A DNA stretch of 56,408 nt, from NCBI GenBank assembly GCA_944321465.1, contig CALULL010000020.1, positions 1 to 56,408 of the forward strand, written 5' to 3'. The position numbers and the translations under genes were made by a program. Position 1 is the stretch's first letter. Each line of letters begins with the position of its first letter. This stretch comes from an uncultured Bacteroides sp. (GTDB lineage: Bacteria; Bacteroidota; Bacteroidia; Bacteroidales; Bacteroidaceae). The notes beneath the pieces are model-generated. The model was not told the origin of the DNA and searched no databases. It saw only the letters and a list, made by a program, of their open reading frames with translations. Positions 21,905-31,008 of the stretch are shown one piece after another.

Positions 21905-22031
21905 CCAAATCGGTCATTAGCCCGCCTTGCCGTGTGCTTGATAGTCTTTCTCCGGCTTTCCAAGCCTTTTCGTCCTGCCAATCTGCACGGCAGCAGGACG
22001 AAATCGCTTTGGACTCTAATGACCGATTTGG
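21905..22031. mobile_element. MITE-like palindromic element, copy R1 (127 bp)
   Basis: CCAAATCGGTCATTAG (21905-21920) is repeated exactly as its reverse complement at 22016-22031, giving 16-bp terminal inverted repeats. Inside is a second perfect arm pair, TTTCGTCCTGC (21968-21978) with GCAGGACGAAA (21993-22003). It codes for nothing. Related copies lie at 28648-28734 (internally deleted) and 41902-42096 (diverged). No target-site duplication is apparent. It occupies the divergent 921-base gap between aspA and nqrA, next to array B; the rest of that gap (21580-21900 and 22190-22310) shows no gene. Confidence 0.65.
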
Positions 22032-22095
22032 ATAAACTCTTTGGGCCGCAGGGGGGTGCCTGGTTGGCTGTGTCGTCCGCTTTGTGGGCGGATTG

Positions 22096-22183
22096 GGGGC
22101 TCAGGTGCGTCCGTCGGCCGGCAGACCTTTGCCTCTTTGCGGGCTTTCCTTTGTCCGTCGGCGGGTAGACCTGTGTCCTTGGG
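22096..22183 (+). repeat. 22-bp intergenic array B (four units, perhaps five)
   Basis: Units start at 22096, 22118, 22140 and 22162; a fainter one may start at 22184. The centres read CAGACCTTTGCC, CTTTCCTTTGTCC and TAGACCTGTGTCC, the same register as arrays A, C and D. It lies between divergent aspA and nqrA, 194 bases upstream of the nqrA -7 box and 65 bases from element R1. Confidence 0.65.
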
Positions 22184-22312
22184 CTGGTATTTTCTGTATT
22201 GGCATTGCGGCTTTTGTCCGCTTGATGAGGAAAGTCGGGGCGGCTATGCGACGGAGGTCGGCGGGAAAAGAGACCGGGAGGCGGCTTGGAAGAGACTGAA
22301 TGAAAATCTTTA

Positions 22313-22325
22313 AACCCAAATCGGG
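22313..22325 (+). repeat. 13-bp AACCCAAATCGGG motif, copy 1
   Basis: The same 13 bases recur at 40020-40032 and, reversed, at 46127-46139. It resembles the outer end of the R1-R3 element. Here it lies 52 bases upstream of the nqrA -7 box. Confidence 0.55.
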
Positions 22326-22376
22326 CGAAAGCTCTAAATACCGCTCTTTTTCCGCCATGTTCTATTTATATTTTCT

Positions 22377-22384
22377 TAATTTTG
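22377..22384 (+). promoter_or_regulatory. -7 promoter element of the nqr operon
   Basis: TAATTTTG is an exact TAnnTTTG, 38 bases before the nqrA ATG. No clear -33 box at the usual spacing. Confidence 0.5.
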
Positions 22385-22421
22385 CGCGCGAAATGTACAG
22401 AACCATATAAAACTATAACGC

Positions 22422-23771
22422 ATGGCAAGTGTAATAAAGTTACGAAAGGGCCTTGACATTAGCCTGAAGGGCAAGCCGGAGCGGGATTTGTTCGCTGTGC
22501 CCGAACCGGGTTTCTACTCCTTGGTGCCCGATGACTACACGGGCATTCAGCCCAAAGTGGTGGTCAAAGAGCAGGAGTACGTGATGGCTGGAGGTCCGTT
22601 GTTTATCGACAAGAACCATCCCGAGTTACAGGTGGTCTCCCCTGTGAGCGGCGTGGTGACGAGCGTGGAGCGGGGGCAGCGCCGCAAAGTGCTTAACATC
22701 GTGGTGGAGGCGGCTGCCGAGCAGGATTACGAGGAGTTTGGCACGCACGATCCTCTGGCGATGGAGGGCGACGCGGTGAAGGCGTTGCTGCTGCGCTCGG
22801 GGTTGTTCGCGTTTATCCGCCAACGGCCCTACGACGTTGTGGCCGACCCCACGGTGCGCCCGCGCGCCATCTTCGTGTCGGGTTTCGACAGCAGTCCGCT
22901 GGCTCCCGACTTCGAGTTTGTCCTTCAGGGCGATGAGGGCAACTTCCAGACGGGGCTTGACGCTTTGTCGCGCATGGCTCCCACGCATCTGGGCATCAGC
23001 ACGAAGCAGCATTCTGCGGCTTTGACGGGAGCTAGGAACGTGGCCATCAGTGTGTTCGACGGTCCGCATCCGGCGGGCAACGTCGGGGTGCAAATCAACC
23101 ATGTGGCTCCGGTTTCCAAGGGCGAGACCGTCTGGACGGTGGGTGCCGAGGCCGTTGTCTTTATCGGTCGGCTGCTGAATACGGGTCGGGTGGACCTGAC
23201 GCGGACGGTGGCGTTGACGGGCAGCGAGGTTGTCCGTCCGGCCTATTGTCGGCTAAAGGTAGGCGCACTGTTGACCAACGTCTTCAAGGGCCGGGTGTCT
23301 GCGGGCAAAGACCTGCGCTACATCAGCGGCAATCCGCTGACGGGCAAGCAGGTGGGGCCTAACGGCTTTCTCGGCTCGTTCCACGGGCAGCTGACGGTGA
23401 TACCCGAGGGCGACGAGACGCACGAGATGCTGGGCTGGATTATGCCGAGGTTCAATCAGTTCAGCGTCAGCCACTCCTATTTCAGCTGGTTGCAGGGAAA
23501 GCGGGAGTACGTCATCGACGCACGTGTGAAGGGCGGCGAACGCCACATGATTATGTCGCACGAATACGAACGCGTGTTCCCTATGGACATCTTCCCCGAG
23601 CAGCTGGTGAAGGCCATCATAGCAGGCGACATAGACCGCATGGAGGAGCTGGGCATCTACGAGGTGGCTCCCGAGGACTTTGCCCTGTGCGAATTTGTCT
23701 GTTCCTCGAAGATGGAGCTGCAGCGCATCGTTCGTGCCGGGCTTGACATGCTGCGTGCCGAGATGGCGTGA
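22422..23771 (+). CDS. nqrA: Na+-translocating NADH:quinone reductase subunit A
   Basis: 449 residues. It is the cytoplasmic-side subunit without cofactor binding motifs of the sodium pump that couples NADH oxidation and quinone reduction to Na+ export. VIKLRKGLDISLKGKPERD is the typical start; GVVTSVERGQRRKVLNIVVE is the lipoyl-like fold, and RGLDALSRM-like and IFPEQLVKAIIAGDIDRMEELGIYEVAPEDFALCEF are the family C-terminus. It heads the complete six-gene operon and is followed by nqrB after 41 bases. Confidence 0.95.
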   Translation: MASVIKLRKGLDISLKGKPERDLFAVPEPGFYSLVPDDYTGIQPKVVVKEQEYVMAGGPLFIDKNHPELQVVSPVSGVVTSVERGQRRKVLNIVVEAAAEQDYEEFGTHDPLAMEGDAVKALLLRSGLFAFIRQRPYDVVADPTVRPRAIFVSGFDSSPLAPDFEFVLQGDEGNFQTGLDALSRMAPTHLGISTKQHSAALTGARNVAISVFDGPHPAGNVGVQINHVAPVSKGETVWTVGAEAVVFIGRLLNTGRVDLTRTVALTGSEVVRPAYCRLKVGALLTNVFKGRVSAGKDLRYISGNPLTGKQVGPNGFLGSFHGQLTVIPEGDETHEMLGWIMPRFNQFSVSHSYFSWLQGKREYVIDARVKGGERHMIMSHEYERVFPMDIFPEQLVKAIIAGDIDRMEELGIYEVAPEDFALCEFVCSSKMELQRIVRAGLDMLRAEMA

Positions 23772-23812
23772 CGAAATACTCTATTCTTAATACTCAAATT
23801 TCAGTTAACTAA

Positions 23813-24982
23813 ATGAAATCGTTAAGAAAATACCTTGACAAGATAAAGCCGGACTTTGAAGAGGGTGGCAAGTATCATGCTTTCCGCTCGGTGTTCGAGG
23901 GATTTGAATCTTTTCTGTACGTTCCCAATACGACTTCCAAGTCGGGGACGCACATTCATGATGCTATCGACAGCAAACGCATCATGTCGATAGTGGTTAT
24001 CGCGCTCATGCCGGCTTTGCTGTTCGGCATGTACAACGTCGGTTACCAGCACTACCTGGCCACAGGCTCGGATGGCGGTTTCTGGCAGCTGTTCGGCTAC
24101 GGTTTCCTGGCCACGCTGCCCAAGATTGTCGTGTCCTACGTTGTGGGTCTGGGCATTGAGTTCGTGGTCGCCCAGTGGAAGAAGGAGGAAATACAAGAAG
24201 GTTTCCTCGTCACGGGCATGTTGATACCGATGATAGTGCCCATCGAATGCCCGCTGTGGATGCTTGCCGTGGCTACGGCGTTCTCTGTAATATTTGTGAA
24301 GGAGGTGTTTGGCGGCACGGGCATGAACGTGTTCAACGTTGCGCTTGTCACCCGCGCCTTTCTGTTCTTTGCCTACCCCACGAAGATGTCGGGCGATGCC
24401 GTGTGGGTGTCGGGCGACAGCATTTGCGGCTTGGGCAAGGCCGTTGATGGGCTTACGGTAGCCACGCCTTTGGGCATAGCCAAAACCTCGCCTGTGGCCC
24501 CGGACTTTTCGTGGGACATGGTGACGGGGCTTATCCCCGGCTCGGTGGGCGAGACGAGTGTCATAGCCATAGCCTTGGGTGCGGTCGTGCTGCTTTGGAC
24601 GGGAGTTGCCAGCTGGAAGACGATGTGCTCGGTCTTTGTCGGCGGCGCGTTCATGGCATGGGTGTTCAATGCGATAGGGCCGGATACGGCGGTGGCCCAC
24701 ATGCCCTGGTATGAGCATCTGGTGCTGGGCGGCTTCTGCTTTGGTGCTGTGTTTATGGCCACCGACCCGGTCACCTCGGCACGTACCGAGACAGGCAAGT
24801 ACATCTATGGCTTCCTGATAGGAGCTATGGCCATTGTCATCCGTGTGCTGAACCCAGGCTATCCTGAGGGCATGATGCTGGCCATCTTGCTGATGAACAT
24901 CTTTGCACCGTTGATAGACTACTTCGTGGTGCAGCGCAACATCAGCCGGCGGGCGAAACGTGCAGTGAAGTCGAACAATTAA
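23813..24982 (+). CDS. nqrB: Na+-NQR subunit B
   Basis: 389 residues, an integral membrane protein with about ten hydrophobic helices. It holds a covalent FMN on a threonine and riboflavin. The FMN site is the VATPL sequence in VDGLTVATPLG, with the acceptor Thr at about residue 218. FGGTGMNVFNVALVTRAFLFFAYP and MATDPVTSARTETGKYIYGFLIG are conserved family blocks. It ends 18 bases before nqrC. Confidence 0.95.
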   Translation: MKSLRKYLDKIKPDFEEGGKYHAFRSVFEGFESFLYVPNTTSKSGTHIHDAIDSKRIMSIVVIALMPALLFGMYNVGYQHYLATGSDGGFWQLFGYGFLATLPKIVVSYVVGLGIEFVVAQWKKEEIQEGFLVTGMLIPMIVPIECPLWMLAVATAFSVIFVKEVFGGTGMNVFNVALVTRAFLFFAYPTKMSGDAVWVSGDSICGLGKAVDGLTVATPLGIAKTSPVAPDFSWDMVTGLIPGSVGETSVIAIALGAVVLLWTGVASWKTMCSVFVGGAFMAWVFNAIGPDTAVAHMPWYEHLVLGGFCFGAVFMATDPVTSARTETGKYIYGFLIGAMAIVIRVLNPGYPEGMMLAILLMNIFAPLIDYFVVQRNISRRAKRAVKSNN

Positions 24983-25000
24983 AAAGGGAGGACAGATAGA

Positions 25001-25687
25001 ATGAACACCAATAGCAATAGTTACACCATTGTCTACGCCGCGATAATGGTTGTTGTCGTGGCTTTCTTGCTGGCCTTTGTCAGCTCGTCGCTGAGAGACC
25101 GTCAGAACCGCAACGTGGAGATGGATACCAAGAAGCAAATTCTGGCCGCCCTGAACGTCAGGGGAGTGGAGAATGTTGACCAAGAGTATGCTAAATACGT
25201 GAAGGCCGACATGCTGATGCAGCCGGATGGCACGTTGGCGGAGAACACCGGTGCGTTTGCCACCGGATACGAGAAAGAAGTGAAGGAGCAGAACCGCCTG
25301 CACGTGTTTGTTTGCGAGGTAGAAGGCGAGACGAAGTACGTCTTTCCTGTCTATGGCAGTGGTCTTTGGGGGGCTATCTGGGGCTATGTGGCACTGGACT
25401 CGGACAAAGACACCGTGTTTGGCACCTACTTCTCGCACGCCAGTGAGACCCCAGGCCTTGGAGCTGAAATAGCCGGCGAGCCTTTTCAGGCAGAGTTTGT
25501 GGGCAAAAAGACGCTGGACGATGGAGAAATCGCCCTGGGCGTGGTGAAGAATGGCAAAGTGGAGAAGCCGGACTATCAGGTGGACGGCATTTCGGGCGGC
25601 ACCATCACGTCGGTGGCGGTCGATGCCATGATAAAGAACTGCCTGGGGAACTATAAGGAGTTTTTAACCAATAACGAAGAGGAATAA
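25001..25687 (+). CDS. nqrC: Na+-NQR subunit C
   Basis: 228 residues. One N-terminal transmembrane helix ([20 protein letters not shown]) anchors a periplasmic FMN-binding domain. The flavinylation motif is SGGTITS, with the acceptor Thr at about residue 201. [18 protein letters not shown] and [17 protein letters not shown] are the FMN domain core. The flavin would be attached by ApbE, which is not in the window. It ends five bases before nqrD. Confidence 0.95.
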   Translation: MNTNSNSYTIVYAAIMVVVVAFLLAFVSSSLRDRQNRNVEMDTKKQILAALNVRGVENVDQEYAKYVKADMLMQPDGTLAENTGAFATGYEKEVKEQNRLHVFVCEVEGETKYVFPVYGSGLWGAIWGYVALDSDKDTVFGTYFSHASETPGLGAEIAGEPFQAEFVGKKTLDDGEIALGVVKNGKVEKPDYQVDGISGGTITSVAVDAMIKNCLGNYKEFLTNNEEE

Positions 25688-25692
25688 CAATC

Positions 25693-26328
25693 ATGGGACA
25701 ATTGTTTTCAAAGAAAAACAGAGAGATATTTGCCACCCCCCTGGGGATGAACAATCCGGTGACTGTGCAGGTGCTGGGCATCTGCTCGGCACTTGCCGTG
25801 ACGGCCAAGCTGGAGCCGGCCATCGTCATGGGCTTGTCGGTGACGGTTATCACGGCTTTCTCCAACGTAGTGATATCGTTGTTGCGCAAGACCATACCGA
25901 ACCGCATACGCATCATCGTGCAACTGGTGGTTGTGGCGGCTCTGGTGACGGTGGTGAGCGAGGTGCTCAAGGCGTTTGCCTATGATGTCAGCGTGCAGCT
26001 CTCGGTCTATGTGGGACTGATTATTACGAACTGCATCCTGATGGGCCGCTTGGAAGCCTTTGCCATGCAGAACGGTCCTTGGGAGTCATTCCTCGACGGT
26101 ATCGGCAATGGCCTGGGCTATGCCAAGATCTTGATTATCGTGGCCTGCTTTCGCGAGTTGCTGGGGTCGGGCACGCTGCTGGGCTTCAACATACTGAACC
26201 ATGAGCCTATCCAGAAGCTGGGTTATCTTAACAACGGACTTATGCTGATGCCGCCTATGGCTCTGATTATTGTGGCCTGTATCATTTGGTACCAGCGTTC
26301 CCGTCATAAAGAATTGCAGGATAAATAG
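25693..26328 (+). CDS. nqrD: Na+-NQR subunit D
   Basis: 211 residues, six predicted membrane helices. With NqrE it forms the paired, inverted-topology core that carries an iron centre in the membrane. [38 protein letters not shown] (with the conserved Cys) and [12 protein letters not shown] are characteristic. Followed by a 66-base spacer, the longest in the operon. Confidence 0.94.
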   Translation: MGQLFSKKNREIFATPLGMNNPVTVQVLGICSALAVTAKLEPAIVMGLSVTVITAFSNVVISLLRKTIPNRIRIIVQLVVVAALVTVVSEVLKAFAYDVSVQLSVYVGLIITNCILMGRLEAFAMQNGPWESFLDGIGNGLGYAKILIIVACFRELLGSGTLLGFNILNHEPIQKLGYLNNGLMLMPPMALIIVACIIWYQRSRHKELQDK

Positions 26329-26394
26329 AGAACAAACAATCATCCGGCCGCTGCGGCAGATTGGCCGCGGGCTGCCTAAAACAAATGTGAATTT

Positions 26395-27021
26395 ATGGAA
26401 CATTTTTTCAGTTTGCTCGTCCGCTCCATATTTGTGGACAACATGATATTTGCCTTCTTCCTCGGTATGTGTTCTTACATAGCCGTGTCGAAGAATGTGA
26501 AGACTGCCATAGGACTGGGAGTGGCCGTGACGTTCGTGCTGGTTGTCACTCTTCCGGTGAACTACTTGTTGCAGACCAAGGTCTTGGCTGCCGATGCCAT
26601 CATTGAGGGAGTGGACCTCAGTTTCCTCAGCTTCATCCTTTTTATTGCCATCATTGCCGGCATCACGCAGTTGGTCGAGATGGCGGTGGAGCGTTTCAGT
26701 CCCTCGCTGTACGCTTCGCTTGGAATATTCCTTCCGCTGATTGCCGTCAACTGTGCCATTATGGGTGCGTCGCTTTTCATGCAGCAGCGCATCAACCTTG
26801 GGGCGAGCGACCCTAAGTACATAGGCAATGTGGCCGATGCCATCTCCTACGCTCTCGGTTCGGGACTGGGCTGGATGCTGGCTATTGTCGGGTTGGCGGC
26901 CATACGCGAGAAGATGGCCTACTCGGACGTGCCCGCCCCATTGCGCGGCTTGGGAATTACGTTCATCACGGTGGGGCTGATGGCCATTGCCTTCATGTGT
27001 TTCTCGGGGTTGAACATCTAA
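26395..27021 (+). CDS. nqrE: Na+-NQR subunit E
   Basis: 208 residues, six predicted helices, homologous to NqrD in inverted topology. [23 protein letters not shown] (conserved Cys), [20 protein letters not shown] and the final [11 protein letters not shown] match the family. The 66 bases before it contain a short GC-rich CGGCC/GGCCG fold, which might tune translation within the operon. Confidence 0.94.
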   Translation: MEHFFSLLVRSIFVDNMIFAFFLGMCSYIAVSKNVKTAIGLGVAVTFVLVVTLPVNYLLQTKVLAADAIIEGVDLSFLSFILFIAIIAGITQLVEMAVERFSPSLYASLGIFLPLIAVNCAIMGASLFMQQRINLGASDPKYIGNVADAISYALGSGLGWMLAIVGLAAIREKMAYSDVPAPLRGLGITFITVGLMAIAFMCFSGLNI

Positions 27022-27042
27022 AACTAAAGAAAGGATAAGCAA

Positions 27043-28311
27043 ATGGATATGAATTTGATATTGGCGAGCATCGGAGTCTTCCTTGTGGTTGTCCTCCTGC
27101 TTGTCGTGATTTTGCTGGTGGCCAAGAAGTTCCTGGTGCCCTCGGGCAATGTGAAGCTGACCATCAATGGCGAACGGGTACTGGAGGTCGCCTCCGGCTC
27201 TACTTTGCTCAACACCCTGTCGGTGAATGGGGTCTATCTCTCCTCGGCCTGTGGCGGAAAAGGCTCGTGCGGACAATGCAAGTGTCAAGTGCTGGAAGGG
27301 GGAGGCGAGATTTTGCCTTCCGAACTGCCTCACTTCAGCCGCAAGCAGATACAGGAGCATTGGAGGCTTGGTTGCCAGGTGAAGGTGAAGGGTGATATGG
27401 GCATCAAGGTGGCCGAGAGCGTACTCGGGGTGAAAGAATGGGAGTGCGAGGTCATCTCGAACAAAAACGTCGCTACTTTCATCAAGGAGTTTATCGTGGC
27501 CTTGCCTCCGGGCGAGCACATGGACTTCGTTCCAGGCTCGTATGCACAGATAAAGATACCCAAGTTCGTGATGGACTATGACAAGGACATCGACAAATCC
27601 CTGATAGGCAAGGAGTATCTGCCTGCGTGGGAGAAGTTCGGCCTTTTCGGGCTGAAGTGCACGAACGGCGAGGAAACGGTGAGGGCATACTCTATGGCCA
27701 ACTATCCGGCCGAGGGCGACCGCATCATGCTGACCGTCCGCATTGCCACTCCCCCCATGAAGCCGAAGCCTCAGACCGGCTTCATGGACGTGATGCCCGG
27801 CATAGCTTCGTCCTACATCTTCACGCTGAAGCCGGGCGACAAGGTGACGATGAGCGGGCCTTACGGAGACTTCCACCCCTTGTTCGACTCCAACCGCGAG
27901 ATGATGTGGATAGGCGGAGGTGCGGGCATGGCTCCGTTGCGGGCGCAGATTATGCACATGACCAAGACGCTGAACACGCGTGACCGCAAGATGTCCTACT
28001 TCTACGGTGCACGTGCCCTTAACGAGGTGTTCTATTTGCAAGATTTCTTGAACTTGGAGAAGGAGTTCCCCAATTTCTCGTTCCACCTTGCTCTCGACCG
28101 CCCCGACCCGGCAGCCGATGCCGCAGGGATAAAATACACGCCGGGGTTTGTGCATCAGGTGATTTACGACACCTATCTGAAGAATCACGAGGCTCCCGAG
28201 GACATCGAGTACTACATGTGCGGACCTGGACCCATGTCGAAGGCCGTCGAGAAGATGCTGGACGACCTGGGTGTCCCGATGCAGAACCTGATGTTTGATA
28301 ACTTCGGGTAA
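27043..28311 (+). CDS. nqrF: Na+-NQR subunit F, NADH dehydrogenase module
   Basis: 422 residues. A single N-terminal helix (LILASIGVFLVVVLLLVVILL) precedes a plant-type 2Fe-2S ferredoxin domain with cysteines at about 70, 76, 79 and 111 (CGGKGSCGQC core). The FAD domain has RAYSMANYP and GPYG, and the NADH domain has WIGGGAGMAPLRAQI and YYMCGPGPM. It takes electrons from NADH and passes them to the membrane subunits. It ends in a strong intrinsic terminator, so the operon is nqrABCDEF only. Confidence 0.96.
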   Translation: MDMNLILASIGVFLVVVLLLVVILLVAKKFLVPSGNVKLTINGERVLEVASGSTLLNTLSVNGVYLSSACGGKGSCGQCKCQVLEGGGEILPSELPHFSRKQIQEHWRLGCQVKVKGDMGIKVAESVLGVKEWECEVISNKNVATFIKEFIVALPPGEHMDFVPGSYAQIKIPKFVMDYDKDIDKSLIGKEYLPAWEKFGLFGLKCTNGEETVRAYSMANYPAEGDRIMLTVRIATPPMKPKPQTGFMDVMPGIASSYIFTLKPGDKVTMSGPYGDFHPLFDSNREMMWIGGGAGMAPLRAQIMHMTKTLNTRDRKMSYFYGARALNEVFYLQDFLNLEKEFPNFSFHLALDRPDPAADAAGIKYTPGFVHQVIYDTYLKNHEAPEDIEYYMCGPGPMSKAVEKMLDDLGVPMQNLMFDNFG

Positions 28312-28355
28312 TTTGCGAGACTGTACGTATTACAGACAACCTGTCCCGATTCGGG

Positions 28356-28402
28356 GAGGCGGGCGTTGCACGCGTTGGCAACGTCCGCCTCTCTCCTTTT
28401 CT
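28356..28402 (+). terminator. terminator of the nqr operon
   Basis: GAGGCGGGCGTTGC (28356-28369) pairs with GCAACGTCCGCCTC (28378-28391), 14 pairs with one G-U, followed by a pyrimidine run with TTTT at 28397-28400. Confidence 0.75.
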
Positions 28403-28532
28403 GCCCTGCGTGTGGCGGAGGTCTTGCGGTGGCAGGTGGCTGTTCCTGATGTCCGATAGAGGGACAAGAGCTGACTTTTATAACTATCTAATTATTAGCG
28501 AACAAGAACTGCAAATGTCCTGTACTACTTTT

Positions 28533-28598
28533 GCAGCAGTACTGCGACGCACTTGCAGTAGTACTGCGACGCACTTGCAGTAGTACTGCGACGCACTT
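28533..28598 (+). repeat. three 22-bp direct repeats, unrelated to arrays A-D
   Basis: Units at 28533, 28555 and 28577 share AGTACTGCGACGCACTT; the first differs from the others by one base (GCAGCAGT against GCAGTAGT). A partial fourth unit follows. The centre is near-palindromic (GCAGTACTGC in unit 1). It lies between convergent nqrF and the phosphopantetheinyl transferase gene, in a 558-base gap that also holds element R2. No gene is visible there. Confidence 0.8.
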
Positions 28599-28647
28599 GC
28601 AGCAGAGCACTGCATGACCCTACAGCAGGCTGCATGGCTTTTATGAT

Positions 28648-28734
28648 AAAATCGGTCATTAGTGGACAAAGTCGTTTGGAAAGTCGGAGAAAGACTACCA
28701 CACCCATATCGGGCGGTCTGATGCCCGATTGGGG
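28648..28734 (+). mobile_element. MITE-like element, copy R2 (internally deleted)
   Basis: It begins AAATCGGTCATTAG and continues GGACAAAGTCG, then TTTGGAAAGTCGGAGAAAGA, which matches the reverse complement of R1 near 21943-21963. It closes with GGGCGGTCTGATGCCCGATT, like the right end of R3. Compared with R1 the central hairpin is missing. Non-coding. Confidence 0.55.
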
Positions 28735-28869
28735 GGGTATATAGCATCGGTGCAAGATGTTGACGGCCCCGGCGCGTGGCTATGGCAGATTGTGAAGGGG
28801 CGTTTCGTCTGTCGTATGGTTTGTCGGGCTTTGTGCCTGGTGTCCTTTCGGATTGGGGAATCCCGGTTC

Positions 28870-29565
28870 TTATCTTTCCGGTTGTAAGGCTGTACGGGGT
28901 TGTGTGGGTAAATTGTCCGGCGGGGAGGGTAGGGGCTGGCAGCAGGCGGTCAGGACAAAATCGGGGTGGAGGAAGTAGTGCAGCCGGAATTGCTGTTGCC
29001 GGGGGGTACGGTATTCGCAGGCCAGGAAGGAGCCTTCGGGTTGAGGCTCGAAGGGGAATATGCGCAGGTGCCGGGAAAAGTCGATGTCGGTCTGGTTCAG
29101 GCACTTGAACAAGGTTTCCTTGGCCGACCAATGAAGCAGCAGTGCCCACAAGTCGGTGTTGTGGAAGAGTTGGGGCTGTTCGTCCTTGCGTATGAAGCGG
29201 CTGGCAACCTTGCGTACCCGCTCGCTGTAGCGTTCGATGTCGATGCCCGCCTGCATGTCCGGTTGCCCGACGAGCACTGCTGCGTATCCGTCGGTGTGCG
29301 ACGCGCTGAAGGATGCCCGCACGTCGGACAGGTAGGGACGGCCCGATGCTTCGTAGCAGATGGGGGTGTCTGTCCCCGTGAGTGTGTACAGTAGTGCCCT
29401 CACGGCCAGCCGCTCCAGCCGTCGGCGGGGCAGGGCGAATGGGCGGAGTTCGCGCAGGTGTTCTTGTCTGCGTGGCAGCAGTTCGAGCAGGGCGTTTTCG
29501 TCTTCTTCCATTTTCCAGATGCCCCAGCAGAAGGAGGCTTCGGAGTGCGATGTAAGTAGCGGCAT
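28870..29565 (-). CDS. 4'-phosphopantetheinyl transferase superfamily protein
   Basis: 231 residues (a start at 29511, MEEDENALL, is also possible). It moves the phosphopantetheine arm of CoA onto a carrier-protein serine. FSASHTDGYAAVLV, the Mg2+-binding AGIDIERYSERVRKVASRF and LLLHWSAKETLFKCLN are the Sfp/AcpT-type motifs, all intact. It lies 35 bases downstream of gldE in the same direction. Sfp-like size suggests either a general ACP-activating enzyme or one serving a polyketide or aryl polyene cluster elsewhere. Confidence 0.88.
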   Translation of the reverse strand: MPLLTSHSEASFCWGIWKMEEDENALLELLPRRQEHLRELRPFALPRRRLERLAVRALLYTLTGTDTPICYEASGRPYLSDVRASFSASHTDGYAAVLVGQPDMQAGIDIERYSERVRKVASRFIRKDEQPQLFHNTDLWALLLHWSAKETLFKCLNQTDIDFSRHLRIFPFEPQPEGSFLACEYRTPRQQQFRLHYFLHPDFVLTACCQPLPSPPDNLPTQPRTALQPER

Positions 29566-29600
29566 GGGGATGGGGGTAGCGGTTGTGTCCTTTGTCGGTG

Positions 29601-30980
29601 TCAGTCTTGTCCGCTGTTGTCGGCGGCGGTTTCCGGGGTGGCGGCCAGGACCTTTCCAGTAGCCGGATGCAGGGAGACTTTTATTTTCAGGATGCGGCGT
29701 TCGTCCATGTTCAGGACTTCAAACATGCAGTTCTCGAAGGCTATCTTTTCGTGTATCTGCGGGAACTCGCCTTTCAGCTCGAGCACCAGTCCGGCCAGGG
29801 TGTCGGCATCTCCGGTGACATCGGCAAAGGCATCTTCGTCGATGTGGGTTATTTTGAAGAAGTCGACGAGTTGAGTTTTGCCTTCAAATATCCACGTGTG
29901 GTTGTCCAGTTTGGTGTAGCTATGGTCTTCCTCGTCGTATTCGTCGCGTATGTCTCCGACGATTTCTTCTATGATGTCCTCCATCGTGACAAGCCCCGAG
30001 GTGCCTCCGAACTCGTCTACCACGATGGCTATATGTATGCGGTTCCTTTGGAAGTCGCGCAGCAGGTCGTCTATCATTTTGGTTTCGGGGACAAAGTAGG
30101 CGGGGCGTATCAGGTCTTGCCAGCGGAAGTTATCGTTTTCGTTCAGATGTGGCAGCAGGTCCTTGATGTAAAGTATGCCCATGATGTTGTCCCGCGAGTC
30201 TTTGTAGACGGGTATGCGGGAATAGACATTCTCGACGATGCATTTCAGGACGGCGGGGAAGGGGGTGTCTATGTTGAGGTCTACCACGTCAAGTCGGGGT
30301 GTCATGACTTCCTTGGCGGTTTCTTCCCCGAAGCGTATGATGCCTTGCAGCATGTTCTTCTCGTCGGACAGCTCGGCCTTGTCGGTCAGTTCCAGTGCCT
30401 GCGAGAGTTCGTCGACCGAGATGGGATGGCTCTTGCGCATCAGTTTTTTGTCAATGAACAGGAAGGAGTGTACCCAGACGGAGGAGAGGGGGTACAGGAT
30501 GGAGCGCAACCACTGCATGGCGGTTGCTGCGCGGCGGCAGAAGCAGAGGGGCCTTTGGGTGGCGTAGATTTTTGGCATAGCCTCGCCAAGTACCAGTATG
30601 ATGAGGGCCAGCAGCAAGGCCAGCAGGATGCTTCCGGCCACGGGCGACGCAAACAAGAAGATGTCCAGACAGGCAAATGTGCACAAGACGACGATGGCGA
30701 CGTTGGCAAACGTGTTGGTGATTTGGATGGTGGCAAGAAGCCTTTCAGTGTCGTTCAGCAAGGAGGCGATGCGTTCGTCGTTGCGCATTTTTTTCTCGGC
30801 GATGGAGTTCATGTCTGAAGCGGAGAGTGAAAAGAAAGCGGTTTCCGAGGCCGAGACGAAGGCCGAAACCAGCAGCAGCGCGATTGCTGCGACAATGGCT
30901 GTCCATGCCGCGACGGAGGGTGTCTGTATGGTCGCGTCGAAGGCGGTCGCCATTTGACATAAAAAAGAATCCGGGTCCAA
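29601..30980 (-). CDS. gldE: GldE-type CNNM/CBS-domain membrane protein
   Basis: 459 residues. A CNNM membrane domain comes first (three to four helices; SAFVSASETAFFSLSASDMNSIA), then a tandem CBS pair (about 200-330; VMTPRLDVVDLN, RIPVYKDSRDNIMGILYIKDLLP, RNRIHIAIVVDEFGGTSGLVTMEDIIEEIVG) and a C-terminal CorC/HlyC domain. The family is linked to Mg2+/Co2+ transport. Position directly downstream of ssb is the classic Bacteroidetes gldE arrangement, and the name comes from the gliding homologue; gliding itself is not implied here. Confidence 0.88.
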   Translation of the reverse strand: MDPDSFLCQMATAFDATIQTPSVAAWTAIVAAIALLLVSAFVSASETAFFSLSASDMNSIAEKKMRNDERIASLLNDTERLLATIQITNTFANVAIVVLCTFACLDIFLFASPVAGSILLALLLALIILVLGEAMPKIYATQRPLCFCRRAATAMQWLRSILYPLSSVWVHSFLFIDKKLMRKSHPISVDELSQALELTDKAELSDEKNMLQGIIRFGEETAKEVMTPRLDVVDLNIDTPFPAVLKCIVENVYSRIPVYKDSRDNIMGILYIKDLLPHLNENDNFRWQDLIRPAYFVPETKMIDDLLRDFQRNRIHIAIVVDEFGGTSGLVTMEDIIEEIVGDIRDEYDEEDHSYTKLDNHTWIFEGKTQLVDFFKITHIDEDAFADVTGDADTLAGLVLELKGEFPQIHEKIAFENCMFEVLNMDERRILKIKVSLHPATGKVLAATPETAADNSGQD

Positions 30981-31008
30981 AGAATTGAGTTTTAGTTAGA
31001 CATAGGGT

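Noticed and set aside
26086-28188. 700-codon open frame on the minus strand inside the nqr operon
   Set aside because: It lies antisense to conserved nqrD, nqrE and nqrF. Its composition (rich in His, Gln, Arg) is the usual artefact of GC-rich reverse frames.
28533-28598. CRISPR array
   Set aside because: The repeats here, and at 33478 and 55181, are tandem without unique spacers, and no cas genes are in the window.
28484-29149. 221-codon minus-strand frame over the 22-bp repeats and the phosphopantetheinyl transferase end
   Set aside because: It overlaps the real gene in another frame, and its terminal part is the translated tandem repeat.
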